Positions 53,340 through 64,000 of a stretch of DNA of 64,000 nt are shown piece by piece. Every line of letters starts with the position of its first letter. The stretch's first letter is position 1. Made by a program: the position numbers and the translations under genes. Below the pieces are notes generated by a model. That model made no database searches, had not been told where the DNA came from, and worked only from the letters and a program-made list of their open reading frames with translations. The DNA is from Osmia lignaria lignaria (taxonomy: Eukaryota > Arthropoda > Insecta > Hymenoptera > Megachilidae), in contig NC_135042.1 in assembly GCF_051020975.1 (NCBI RefSeq), positions 4,301,888 through 4,365,887 on the forward strand. Direction: 5' to 3'.

Positions 53340-54322
53340 GTAAGCGATTTATTTCACCTGGTAGGGTGTTTTTAATGGGGTTTTACTGTTGGTCTTTAAC
53401 TATAAATTTTATTTGCATCAGTATTTATAATGCTATCAGTGAAAGACAGTGCAATTTAATTTAATACAACGAGATAATGGTATACATAAGAATTTTTAAT
53501 TTCCAATTATTTTTTTCAATGAATATAAATATGTTTCGGGTAAAAATGCGTTTGTGCAGTTCGACAATTATAAATCGAAGCTGGCATCGAACGGAGAAGA
53601 ACGCAACCCTTACCTAAAGGGTCGACGGCGCGCGCCAGATTGACAGTCTCGTGACGTTACCGTCGCGGCGCCACCGTCTTTGGTATCCGTGATGGGTGGA
53701 AACTATCCGTACGGATGAGCAAGCCGATTGGTCGGAAGGAAGCCGTTGGATTGGAGGAAAATGGAGAATGGGCAAGGCGAAAGCGGCAGGCTGGTCGTTG
53801 CGCCGTGTCAGTAGAGGCCACGCCCATCGAGAAGTTGGAGGCCCGTCCCCGTTGGGACCCGCTGGCACGCCGCTCGTGCCGGCCCTGACACATTCGACAA
53901 GCGGCGCCGTAACGGGAAGCAACGCGCGGCTGGGGACCTCGAAGGACCTCTCCTCTGGTTACGAGACACCCTACCGACACTTTCGTGCCGGCGATACGCA
54001 CCACATCGACATTGCCCGCTGCTCAGATTACCGCCTGCACTACGCGTATCCGCCACGATTACATCATCCCAGGTGGATCGTTGGAACATCTCGAAGGAGT
54101 TCGCGGGTACACGCTTGGGACCACGATCGAGCAATCGAACGTTTCGATATCCCGAAGAAATTGAGATCACCAGTTTTTCATCTGTCGTTTACTCCGACGA
54201 TCAGACTACGGCGTGTTTAACGGGAAATACCGAGTGATACCGAGAGTGAGAAAGTTTAGTGAGGGACGAGAGGGACGGCGGACCGGTTTTGTAAACAAAG
54301 CCGAGTGAGTAAACAGAGTGGT

Positions 54323-54356
54323 TCAGTGGAACAAACGGCGGAGACGAGAGCAGTCG
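54323..54356 (+). promoter_or_regulatory. kn: Candidate knot core promoter: Inr + DPE
   Basis: TTCAGTG places an initiator A at 54325. At +28 to +32 (54352-54356) is AGTCG, a full match to the arthropod downstream promoter element RGWYV at its required spacing. There is no TATA box upstream. Such TATA-less Inr/DPE promoters are common for insect developmental regulators. One fixed-spacing match in 1 kb is suggestive, not proof. Confidence 0.45.
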
Positions 54357-54446
54357 TGGCGTCGATCATTAGTCGCGTGCTCGTGATCTACGGGGTAGTA
54401 TAACGCGGGACGCGTGTGCGCCGACACGCGGTCGGCAAGGGATTTC

Positions 54447-54540
54447 ATGGTGTGACAGGTTGTAAAGATATTGATGCGCAGCCACGAGGCGTCAGCACCA
54501 CCATACCGCGCGATTGATGCTTGTCCCTGAAGACGCGTCC
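54447..54540 (+). other. kn: Three short upstream ORFs in the knot leader
   Basis: ATGs at 54447 (two codons), 54474 (18 codons, stop 54528) and 54517 (8 codons) lie between the candidate start site and the knot frame. None is in frame with knot. A fourth ATG at 54742, in a good context (GTCGCCATGG), opens a 28-codon frame overlapping knot out of frame and ends at 54828, before the in-frame ATG at 54911. They could throttle translation if the leader is unspliced. Confidence 0.5.
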
Positions 54541-54643
54541 TGATCGAGGGGCGAGCGTCTCTCTGTCGCAGATCAACCGCGAACGGCTCGCGAACGAGCC
54601 GATTAACGTTATTCGAAAAGGGTGACAACGGGAAGGTGAAAGC

Positions 54644-54981
54644 CTGTTGCCCCAGGAGAGTCCGTACGGCCTCACGACGCGGTCCGACGAGTGGAGTGGT
54701 CTCCTGCCCAGCTCCACGATCGTGGGTGCTGGGGGGTCGCCATGGCTCGGACTTGGCGCTGGGGGTGGCACCGGGGCCACCACCGGGGGTGGAAGCCCCG
54801 TCGAACTCGAAGGCCACTGGGGACGTAAGCTGTACGGGGCGAGTGTAGCTCCACCACCGCCGCCCCCGCATCACCACCCGCGGGCGCCTCTCGTTTTCGC
54901 GCCTCAGGACATGAGGCAGATACTCAAGGAGGAACCTGTGCCACGTGCTTGGCCACAGCCCGCGCTAGCCGATAACGGAAC
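54644..54981 (+). CDS. kn: Knot/collier (COE/EBF) first coding exon, start uncertain
   Basis: This exon encodes the N-terminal arm of the insect COE transcription factor, a nuclear zinc-knuckle/IPT/HLH DNA-binding protein used in head patterning, wing, blood-niche and neuronal identity. The frame opens after a stop at 54623 and runs to a GTAAGT donor (54982), phase 2. It encodes a Gly/Thr/Ser-rich stretch, then WGRKLY (from 54818), which matches the start of Drosophila Knot (MEWGRKLY), a Pro/His run, and LKEEPVPRAW, matching the family's conserved LKEEPLG block. No in-frame ATG exists before 54911. I begin the feature at CTG 54644 only as a possible non-AUG start. A spliced upstream exon entering at 54656, or initiation at ATG 54911, are the alternatives. 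Identity is firm; the 5' boundary is not. Confidence 0.8.
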
Positions 54982-56567
54982 GTAAGTACTTTTTTGCATT
55001 CGTTGTTCTCATTTTCTTATTAGACATTTTTCCATTTTGTTTCGAGAATATGTGAGATGAAGAATAAGGTGGTTAGATTGAAAAGGAGTTTTCTTTTTTC
55101 TTTGTGGAAAATGCTTGATTTTCAAGAAGACATTTTGACGTTCTTACTACAATTTTTCATTACTACCTACTTCAGCATGAAAATTATTAATTTTATTGAA
55201 CATTGATTTACAATGGCAAGTGTCAGAGAATAAAACGTTATGTTTTATCATTTTCCACATCGAAAGATCGGATTTCAAAGAAAATTGCATTTTAGTTTGT
55301 GTAGGGGGTGTACAAATAAACAAAAACAAACATGAATTACAAGTTTAAAGGTATCTTTAGCAGAGCGACGGTAGAAATCAATTTCAATTTTCTACTTCCA
55401 TTTTATGTCCAATAATAAAATCGCAAGTGTAGTTATCGCAACTCTTAAAAGACAATCGCTAATAAAAGTAATTACATAAAAAGTAGATGTGTAAGGAACA
55501 TCTTCAGTATCAATTCCGCTCAAAAATTATTAAAAAGATCAGAAAAAAGTAAAGAAATAGGTTTCTCTTTGTTTTGCCGTAGGCCGTCGGACGGCGAAAC
55601 TCATTGCGACCTCCGGTATTCTTCGCAATTCAATCCAAAAATTGTTTATAGAAAAATAAAAAGTGCAATAAATAGAAATTTTGACGATAGGAAAGGATTT
55701 AAATATTCATATTTATTAGCGATTTGTCTAATATTTATTAGTGATATTGTCTCTAGTTCAATTTAGTTTTCCGAAAGTTTGCAAACACTACAAGTATTCT
55801 AAACTTCAATTCGGACTATGATTTTTTAAATTTTATATAAAAGTCTAAAAGCAAAAAGAATTAACATTGTGAGATAAATAACACTTTGCACGTTTATTTT
55901 CTACCGCGACATTTCAATTTCTAGATGAAATAATACAATGAATAAAAAGACATACAGTTGTTATTTATCGTGGTATAAGTATTCTACAAATTTTACAATT
56001 TGTTTTTTTTATCTAATGTAATCTTCTTTATGCTAGCAGTAAAGAATTCCTTGTTTTATTGTTTGAGCCAGTTTTTGCACGTTTTAACTTCTTTTTGCGA
56101 AGAAAATCACGTGAAAAGGTTTACATATTTGGTAAATATTCTGGAATAAATTTTAGCTAGTTTTATATCCTCATAAACTGCAAATCTTATCATTGAACGC
56201 AATTTTTTCAAAGTAGACACAGTTTTCGAGAGGGCTTGTCGCTGTTAGATAAGCAATTGAAGTTATGTACTACAATAACTGTCAAGCAACTGTTAAAAAT
56301 TTGATGACAAAGATAGAAATTTGTGATTCTGAAAGTATTAATCTTTCCATATGTTCAGAAACATTCGAAATATCAACAACGTGCATATCCTGTCATACGT
56401 CGCATCGAAGCGAAAATATTAACCTATTTTTACAACTAGGAAGTCGATCAATAACTCTGTGTACGGTTTATAAACAGTACATCCCATGATTCTAAGAACT
56501 CCATTCTGAAATCACGAGCCTCTTAATCTGCTTAGGTATGTGTTTACAAATTTTGAAGGCCCTGAAT

Positions 56568-56586
56568 CGACGCGACGCGACGCGAC
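56568..56586. repeat. Pentanucleotide (CGACG) tandem run
   Basis: About 3.8 copies of a 5-bp CpG-rich unit lie in the otherwise AT-rich first coding intron of knot. Confidence 0.85.
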
Positions 56587-59500
56587 TTAAAGTTCCACAG
56601 TATCTCCGTAAACTTGATAGGTATTTAATTGTTTCGCTCATCTCTGAGTTTTGTCTAATACGCCTGTCAAGAACGATGACATTTTGATCGACTGTATTTC
56701 ATAAAGAAGGACTTGAAAAATTGTCAGGTAGTCACAAAAACCTAACATTTAACTCAGTGACAGCTGATAAGAATTAGTAGTGGTAAAGGTAATTATTTAG
56801 TAATCGGTCGGCATCATCGATACGTTGCGAAAAATTAAAAAATTAAAAAATATTTTGTTTAATTTTATACTGCGAGGGGCTGCAGCGATAAACTTTGTCT
56901 AGTAGGTACACATGTTGATTCGATTTTTCTTCTTCTTCATTAAACCCGAAGACACGTTCGATCTTGGACGCGTCAACGGGTATCAAGAACGTCTTTGTAT
57001 TTCGTGGCACGACGAACAAATAGCCGGTTTATCTTTGAAAGCCGATCGTTTCAAAGCGGTTCACACGTAGCTGCATTTGGCGAACGATAAACCGTGCTTT
57101 ATTGCAAGCTCGCTTAAGGGATTTGTACGACGTGCAAACGACGAAGGTACAGATACGCGGACTCGAGAAGGTAAATCGACCGGGTTGGGGGCTCGCTAAT
57201 CCAATAGCGGTTCTCTTAACTAACCCCTTCCAAGTGGCGTGACACGGGAACGGACGACCGGAATCGAGTTAATGTAATTGAGAGTTTTAGCGCCTTTTGC
57301 ACTCCTCTCTTCCCACTTTTATTCGATTGTTTTCCCGCCACGCTTTTCTACACTCCGAAGGAACACTGAAAAATCATGAATTGGTTACCGTTTAAGAGAT
57401 CGTAATCAAAAATTGAATTTTTTATTTTTTTATTAGCCTGACTTAAAAAATTCTGTACTATTATTTTTTATTGTTTATTCGCTTTTATTGGAAAAATTCA
57501 AAAAAGAGAAATCATGCCAAGCGACGGTCTATGCATATTGCAGCATCCATTTTCAAGCATAGAATTCTTTATGTATTTTTCTACATCTATATATGTATTT
57601 TGGCAAATTTTTGTTTTCATTGAAATATTAACTTTTAGCAGTTATTTCTATATAAATCAGTATTTCAATGCTGTTAGATAAAACTAATAATGAAATGAAA
57701 AATTTAATTAGAATCATCGAGTTTTCTTAATCAAAGCATAATTGAAACCACGCCGGGGCAATTTGAGACAAAACGTTAAAGCAGTGGCATCGTTTCTGTT
57801 CAAATTTACCGTGAAAAGTTTCTTTTTCTTCTTGAAAAGCGGTCGTGACACACAGACGAGCTGTGCCGCAACTCGAAAAGAGGGTGCGAGAGGGTCTGGC
57901 GAAACTGTTTTAAAACTCCCGGCAAACAAACATAAACTCTCACGCTTTTTAAAAACCCCTAAAAAAGTTATCCACCTAATGAAGCAGTAAACTATCGTGC
58001 TCGACGAAGGGACGAGGTGTGTCGCTCGTGGAGAAAAAAAAAAAAAGAACGATGACGTTCTCTGTAACTCTGGGGGATGAAAGTGAAAGCAACGTACGAC
58101 GGGACAACGTTCCGACGCAATTGTTGCTTTCATAATTCAGAGGATATATTTTTATCCTTCGATATATCTAGTGGAAATAATTTTCTGTTGTTTAAATACG
58201 TTTGTTGATTGTCTCGAGGATCATTGGCGAATAAAATACGTACCTTAACATAAAATTTGCAAAGAAGTTAAATTAACTTTCTTTTTAACTCTTAAAAATA
58301 ATGAAAAACTATCAAGCTCAAATAAATCTTTTATCAATCTCATTTCATTCTATTGCGAATCAGTATAGAATTCGTAATAGTAAACGCATTGATAAACTTT
58401 TGTCAGAGAAAACCGTGAAATATGACGTTAAATTGAACAGCATCCGCGACACGGTGGACTGGTCGCGAATTACATTCGGATATATTACAAATTGCTCATT
58501 ATCTCTGCGCGTATTATGAATCACGTTGAGCGCGAGCGTAAATAGAGTGCGTTTCGACCAACTCGTAATAACTAACGGCTGGCTGGTATACATTAACTGC
58601 GGATTTATTGTAATTCTCCGCGATTGCTTTATCCACGAATTCGTAACCGTATCCGTGGTTTCGTATTATCCGCATATTTCGTCCGTAATGCATTGTGCGC
58701 AAATAGCATAGGTTGCGACCCCCTCTGTAAAGTATAGACCAGCATCCACTGGTTAATTCGACGATCTGCGCTCTCAAATTGCCCGCGTGTCAATATTTAT
58801 CCAATGACTGATAAATCAAACAAAAAAAAAAAATTGCTATCCACTTTTGCCGACGGTTTTCATTTGTTGCACAATTTATTTATATTGTATTTTTGAAAGA
58901 GTCAAAATTTACCTATTTTTAAATGTTTTATGTAACCATATCGCAACCATATTTATCACGATTACTTGTTAATTGGTACTGTAATTCCATCGAATGTAGA
59001 GGCCGCTCGTTCAGCTAATTCATTTCGATCACGCTTTTCCTTAAATTGCCATTTTCTTGGCAGAACTGTATTTGTAACATCTGGACGCAGGGATGGGTGC
59101 AACGAAAAACTGGTATCGCGCGAAAAAGACACCTATCGCGTCCTACATCTTCATTTGCCTATTTGGCGCGCGTTGATCGCGTATTTGGTTATCTTTGTCG
59201 GCCAATCAGATCGGATCGGATCGAAATACAGCATTGCTTCAGTCGTCGCGAAAGAAAAGTAATGCAGCAGAGATCGCAATGCCTCGAGGCCCTAATGCAC
59301 CGGCACGTTGCCTGCCACCGATCAACCTTATCTTTTATCCGAAAACAGGCGCGTGGCAAATTGTACTCGCGAATCCAGTCTGTAATTATCACTTCTATGC
59401 CGACTCGTTTCAACTACAATCGTTGATTTCACAGATTTCTAATCCTTCTGATATTGAACTGACCATGGAACATTTTCGCTATGGCAATTAGCGTGTTAGA

Positions 59501-61214
59501 ATAGTATTTAAAAATAAAAGTGAAAACGATATTTTCGACTTCATAAATTAAATTAAAGAAATTTCAGTACCATAAATCTAATAAATAGAAGTGATATGTG
59601 TTTGAATATTCCAAGCATAAATATGATTGAATGGTTCTGTACGTTTTGATTACGAAAGTTTGTCGAAAAGTCCAATTTCAACTTGACCGAGGTACAACAA
59701 TGTGGACAGGTGAATAGATAATACGACCCCTAAATGTTGGACACGCTTAACAAGCGGCGAGAATATGAAATGACGCGAAAAATAGCCGCTTAATAGAGGA
59801 ATATTGGCTTGAAGCGCTCTCTCACCGCGTGATTATAATTATACTGCGCTGTTAAATTGCCTCGACCCCTAGATCCACTGTCCATCCACATGTGCTGTGT
59901 ATTTTCACGGTTTTCCTCTTTTAAACCATCTCTTTTACCCAAACATCGCAAACGGTTTGCATTTACTGTTGGAATCTTTTCGTTGAAATTTTTTTCCCTT
60001 ACTAAGCAAACTTTATAAAAAATTTCTTCATTTTCTTTTTTAGTACAGTACTGGTTTTTTAATTGAAATATTTCATCTCCAAACATTGTTGACTAACATA
60101 AGCACAATTACTTTATTTTAATATTATTTTAATATTATAAAAGATCCAGGCATCCGGTTTAAAGTTAGATTTCAGAAAAATGACACTACTTATAGAATGA
60201 CCCATCACGATATTATTACCTGACAAAATGTCATTGTCATTCTAACGAGTATGATCTTGAAACCGCATAGCTGTGGCCCACCGCAGCTGGCAATAGTTTC
60301 CAAAAAGGTGCGCGACAGTATTGCACCGCAGGTGATAATGTAACGGTGCGGCAGGACGTGCCTAACACGTTATATAGGAATTGGTGCATGGCAAACGGGG
60401 CAAAATAATCGGACGTCGAGAGTTATGGGGCGCGAACCGGCGGCCGGTTAATCAGCCACCGATAATTATCGACACGGGCAGTACATCACTCCCCTCCTAC
60501 CCTTTCTGCCGCCCGGTTTGCCCTCTTTCCCCCCCTGAACAAACCCCTCACTGCACTCGATTCACCACCACTACCACCCTAACGCTCTCGAATACCCTGC
60601 TGACGAACCCCTTGTAGCCTGCTCCTCCTCCGCCACCGCCTCCTCTTCCTCTGCCTACCGGCAGACCGACATCCCACCACCTGCCGTGACAAACGCACCG
60701 CCGATACCATCATTTATTTCGCAAATGTGCTGCAAAACTGCCGCTATTCATTTTCGGTCCAGTCGATTCAGTTTTCCGCTCCGAGAGTCCGCCCTGATGT
60801 GCCACTGCGCACCCGCGCGATCGTTTTATCGCTTAGCGCTACCACCGCCACCGCAGAATCCCGATCGCGGTGGTAACGACGGGTCCTTGCCGTTCTCTCC
60901 GATAATGCAATTTCTACGCACTGCTTTTTAACCCTCTCTGCACTCGTAACTTTGAGCCAACACATCCGTTGCGTCGCCAAACCGACTCTCGTGCACCCCT
61001 CTGCGTGGATGAGAATAATTCTCACTTTAGGAGACTCTGGAGATGACTTGATATGAAATAAGGGTAGCACAGTTGTGTTGAGGAATACTCGAATGGTTAA
61101 GGGTAATCAGAAAAGACATGGTAGCAGGTAGCTCAGTGAAAAGTCATGTTTTAAAAGATCAATCCCGAATGTAGTCAGATAGAAAGACGGTGCAAAAGCA
61201 GCACACCGGAAAAG

Positions 61215-61225
61215 GGGGACTTTCC
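61215..61225. promoter_or_regulatory. NF-kappaB/Dorsal-type site in knot intron
   Basis: GGGGACTTTCC matches the GGGRNYYYCC kappaB consensus exactly. It lies 420 bp before knot exon 2 in a GC-rich block that also has AAGATGGC (61239-61246) and a CACCTG E-box near 61310. In insects Rel proteins include Dorsal and Relish. Binding is inferred from the motif only. Confidence 0.4.
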
Positions 61226-61643
61226 GTGCCATTACTCAAAGATGGCATTGGAGTCCGGTGGCCTAATCTCAGCACATGAGACCTTAATGGGATTTTAAGG
61301 CGTCGAGGCCACCTGCGTGTTCCCCCACGGACAATCTCGTTTGTCTTTCCTCTCTACTAGTTTCGGCATTCTTATTGCATTCAAGGCCGAGTAGGACATA
61401 TCTATCTGACCCTACATTACCGAATCTCGTCCTTGACATCCGAATTTGGTATCCTACATCCTTTGTTCAGCTGGATATGCACTGTCTATCCTTGTTGAGA
61501 TGTTAAGGTAAATTTTGGAAACTTTTTTTTTTATTAAATTTACTACTTGTAATTATTATTTCTGCTATTAATGATTTTATTTTTTAGAAATTATAGCATC
61601 GAAACTTAATAATAAAAAAACTTGGGTTTCATATGAATTTCAG

Positions 61644-61797
61644 AGTCGGAGTCGGCAGAGCACACTTCGAGAAACAACCACCAAGTAATTTGAGGAAAAG
61701 TAACTTCTTCCATTTCGTGATCGCTCTCTACGATCGACACGGTCAACCGATCGAGATAGAAAGGACCTCCTTCATGGGTTTCGTCGAAAAAGATCAG
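61644..61797 (+). CDS. kn: Knot/collier exon 2: start of COE DNA-binding domain
   Basis: After a GAATTTCAG acceptor, the first base completes a Thr codon split with exon 1; the exon then encodes 51 residues. These include RAHFEKQPPSNLRKSNFFHF, among the most conserved stretches in metazoan EBF/Knot proteins, then IALYDRHGQPIEIERTSFMGFVEKDQ-type sequence. It ends at GTAACA (61798) in phase 0. Differences from fly and vertebrates are conservative (HGQP for AGQP/QGQP, SFMGFVEK for AFIGFIEK). The next exon, expected to begin near the KTNNGI block, is not in the window, so the gene is cut by the right edge. The orthologue call is firm. Confidence 0.95.
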
Positions 61798-61840
61798 GTA
61801 ACATTTTTGACATCTTGCACGCGTTCAATACATACATAAC

Positions 61841-62025
61841 GTACAAGGTGTCCTAGTAATCGTGGTACAAACGGAAGAGGCTGATTCTACTTAAAAAAAT
61901 AATCAACTAAAAAAAATAAATCTAACAAGTTTAGTTTTAAAATATTACTCCGAATCCGTATGAAAATTGATCCGAAATCGCGTACATTTATCGATATAGA
62001 ATTAAAAAAGACGCCGACAACATCG
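61841..62025 (+). repeat. Probable interspersed insect repeat in knot intron
   Basis: The segment starts with a TACAAGGTGTCC-type end followed by a GTGGTACAAACGGAAG block and A-rich runs. I recall this pattern from interspersed repeats in bee and ant genomes. It is not conserved coding sequence. No second full copy is visible here, so the call rests on recalled resemblance; the right boundary is uncertain. Confidence 0.4.
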
Positions 62026-63100
62026 GAATTTCAATGTTCATAGTAGTGGCGGTTTTCTCGAGAGGTTAAATGGAAAAAGGTGAGGTGGACCTTTATGACA
62101 TCGGGGAATATCGTGCGAGCGTACGCTTATCTCGATAATTGCCGTTTCTATCGGGGGTGACGTCAAATATTAAACGGCTTCGCCTGTGCGTATCGATAGT
62201 CGGCAGGATACACCTCTAGCTTTTCCAGCAATTAGGCCGACAAGCGAAAATCCATTGGCCGTGTGAGAAATGGACGGACGCGATCGTAGGAGCATCCAAT
62301 GTGGTCACGCGAACCACCTAACAAATAATAGGTTTCCTTTTCTATCGATGATCTTATCTTGTCGAGCATTTGTTATTGAAATCATTGTATAGTCTTCTGA
62401 ATACCTAACAATTAATTTTTATTTCAAATTATTATTAAACATCATAACGACCAATATGATATTATTATTACCGTAATAAAGAATTACATAATATGAATTG
62501 AATTTAAAATATTCTGCAGCAGTCGTTGCAATAAAAGATTGATAGAAGTTGAATTATGTTCGACGTATCTGTCTTCAATTGAATCGCAATTCGAATACAC
62601 ACTCTAATGTATTTTCATCGCACTAAATAAAAACAAGAATTTCCGCGAATGAAGTCATTAGACCTGCTCCGTTTTCTTGATCTCTACATTTTTCTCAGAA
62701 CACATTAATTAAGAGCAATCAATTTTATGCAGCTTTCCTTTGAGATTGATTCATAACTCTGGTTTCATAATTCTTCCTGAAAGTTTCCATCTCTTTCTCT
62801 TTTCAAAGTAACAATGCATGTTATTTGGAAAAAAATGAGAAAAAAGAAAATTTCAATTTGCAAATAAAAATGATAAGGCTTTACGTATCGTTTCCGTACC
62901 CCGGTGTCGTATAAATGCACGAATATCAGAAGTTTAATGACAACAATCGAGGTATACGATCTCGAATGATTGCTCAGGAAACTGAAGTCATCAACGGAAA
63001 TGATATTTGACTCGTGCTCAAAGATCTATCGCGATCCCGTGCGAACGGCTCGGAACGGGACACGATTGTCAGCGCGGTCATCGTTAGAACTGCACTTTCT

Positions 63101-63165
63101 ATTGGTCAATTAGTATAGCTATTTAAGGAAAAGCTGACTGCCACACGCGGTTCAGCGTTCATTCT
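63101..63165 (+). promoter_or_regulatory. Candidate intronic promoter (CCAAT, TATA-like, Inr)
   Basis: An inverted CCAAT (ATTGG, 63101-63105) is followed by a TATA-like TATTTAAG (63120-63127). Initiator-like TTCAGCG (A at 63154) and TCATTC (A at 63161, full TCAKTY match) lie 34 and 41 bp downstream of the TATA-like box. The spacing is at or beyond the usual upper limit. The block is GC-richer than its surroundings. Confidence 0.3.
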
Positions 63166-63204
63166 TGCGTAAGAGAAATCTCTACACACGGAGAGACTGT
63201 TCGA

Positions 63205-63372
63205 ATGGACAAACGGCCACGCGAATGGACGCGAATCCCTTCCTTCCTAACAACCAGTAGCCAGTTGTGTTCAAATAAACGTGAACACCGAAACTTCAAT
63301 TTAAAAACTGATTACCAACTTGGATGTATTTTTCGATTCATTATCCAATATATCCAAATTCATTTACACTAG
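63205..63372 (+). CDS. Candidate 55-residue sORF in knot intron
   Basis: An ATG with A at -3 and G at +4 lies about 50 bp downstream of the candidate intronic promoter and opens a 55-codon frame ending at TAG 63370-63372. The N-terminal half is basic and reads like protein (MDKRPREWTRIPSF); the rest drifts into AT-rich Ile/Phe codons. There is no known family. It may be a small gene nested in knot, an alternative first exon or chance. Confidence 0.18.
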   Translation: MDKRPREWTRIPSFLTTSSQLCSNKREHRNFNLKTDYQLGCIFRFIIQYIQIHLH

Positions 63373-64000
63373 GACCTAAAATTAATTATCAGTTTATTCA
63401 TAAACCAACGGACAAGAGTACCTACTTCCTATTCCTTAGCTTCGATTTGCTTATCCAGATATCTCCATTCCTCCCTGTCCCCTGTAAGAGCACGTCTATG
63501 TATAATTCACACGAACAGGACAGTTGCATTGCATAGTCTCCCTATTAATTAGGGTCATGCACCACGAACATAGATCAGCCCCGGTGTCGAGTAGCCGTTT
63601 GTGGCCTGAGCGCACCTACGCCTATTCTCGCCCTCGTTGACTCTGCATCGAGATAGAGAAACATTAACATATTTTTACGGAAGTCAATTATTTAACAAGT
63701 TCAACCGGGGTTGATCCGTCGGTCGGTCACGTACTGCACTTCTGTCAGAGCCATCCATGATGGGTCAGAATTATCTTAACCCATAAGACGAAGTAATCCA
63801 TTGATGAGCCACCTTAACTTAAATTTCCTATTTTAATTATTAAAAATATAAAGAAATCAAATTTTTATAAAATATAGGTAACAGAGGCGGAATAATTAAT
63901 TTTCAATTTTCGAGTTTCCAATTTGTTTTCTTAACGAGGACTACATTATTAAAGAATGAAATTTTCCAAAAAATACAACATAGTGAATAAATGGCGACTG

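Larger units (their letters stand above)
53590..54625 (+). promoter_or_regulatory. kn: CpG-rich knot promoter and 5' leader region
   Basis: The 1 kb before the knot frame is strongly CpG-rich compared with the AT-rich flanks. It carries inverted CCAAT boxes (ATTGG near 53729 and 53750). Frames are open on both strands only because stops are rare. A strong GTGAGT donor at 54305-54310 and a pyrimidine-preceded CAG acceptor at 54653-54655 could define a leader intron. Promoter function is inferred from position and composition. Confidence 0.55.
54982..61643 (+). other. kn: Knot intron between coding exons 1 and 2
   Basis: This is a 6,662-bp GT-AG intron of phase 2. Its first 5 kb is mostly AT-rich with chance ORFs. 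From about 60.2 to 61.5 kb it becomes GC-richer and carries a perfect NF-kappaB/Dorsal-type site and an AAGATGGC site, so this end is the best enhancer candidate. No other exon is recognisable. Confidence 0.75.
61798..64000 (+). other. kn: Knot intron after exon 2 (partial)
   Basis: The intron runs off the right edge. It holds a probable interspersed repeat (61841-62025), a GC-rich block at 62.05-62.35 kb and the promoter-like block at about 63.0-63.3 kb. No further COE exon is recognisable in any frame. Confidence 0.7.

Noticed and set aside
53715..53888. 57-codon ATG frame in the knot promoter block
   Set aside because: It reads somewhat like protein but lies upstream of the Inr/DPE start, overlaps other open frames and has no donor or known motif.
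53339..54656. Splice from 53339 to the 54656 acceptor as a source of the knot ATG
   Set aside because: The phase does not match and the junction would create a TGA codon.
53614..54877. Long overlapping open frames on both strands over the knot 5' region
   Set aside because: They overlap in several frames in CpG-rich DNA where stops are rare; several begin at non-ATG codons, and only the knot frame has family resemblance.

Overview
The window looks like insect nuclear DNA. Genes are split by GT-AG introns, AT-rich stretches alternate with CpG-rich islands, and very little of it is coding. The N-terminal style of the COE-family gene, the base composition and a repeat resembling ones I recall from bees and ants suggest Hymenoptera, probably a bee. 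That placement is an inference, not something the sequence proves.

Two genes are well supported. At the left end, on the minus strand (1328-3899), is a complete four-exon gene for an ES1/GATD3-type mitochondrial glutamine-amidotransferase-like protein of 273 residues. All three introns can be placed exactly and the phases agree. At the right end, on the plus strand, are the first two recognisable coding exons of knot/collier (kn), the insect COE/EBF transcription factor. The first exon ends at 54981. The second (61644-61797) encodes the start of the COE DNA-binding domain. The remaining exons lie beyond the right edge.

Between the two divergent genes are about 50 kb (3900-53600) with no gene I can name. 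For a developmental regulator such as knot this is plausibly a cis-regulatory landscape. It holds CpG-rich islands, short microsatellites, a pair of diverged dispersed repeats 39 kb apart, an 18-bp perfect palindrome, and several short coding-like stretches that end at good splice donors. The best of these are 49002-49353 (+), 39615-39885 (-), 53240-53339 (+), 36204-36371 (+) and 33350-33406 (-). They could be alternative first exons, lncRNA exons or an unannotated gene, and none is proven.

The most interesting point is the start of knot. The reading frame that carries the insect-conserved WGRKLY motif has no ATG between its upstream stop (54623) and an ATG at 54911 that lies downstream of the motif. 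The protein therefore starts at a non-AUG codon, on an unseen spliced upstream exon, or at 54911, leaving the conserved motif outside. An Inr plus perfect DPE near 54325 and several short upstream ORFs sit just before it.

I see no rRNA, tRNA, CRISPR array or intact transposon.
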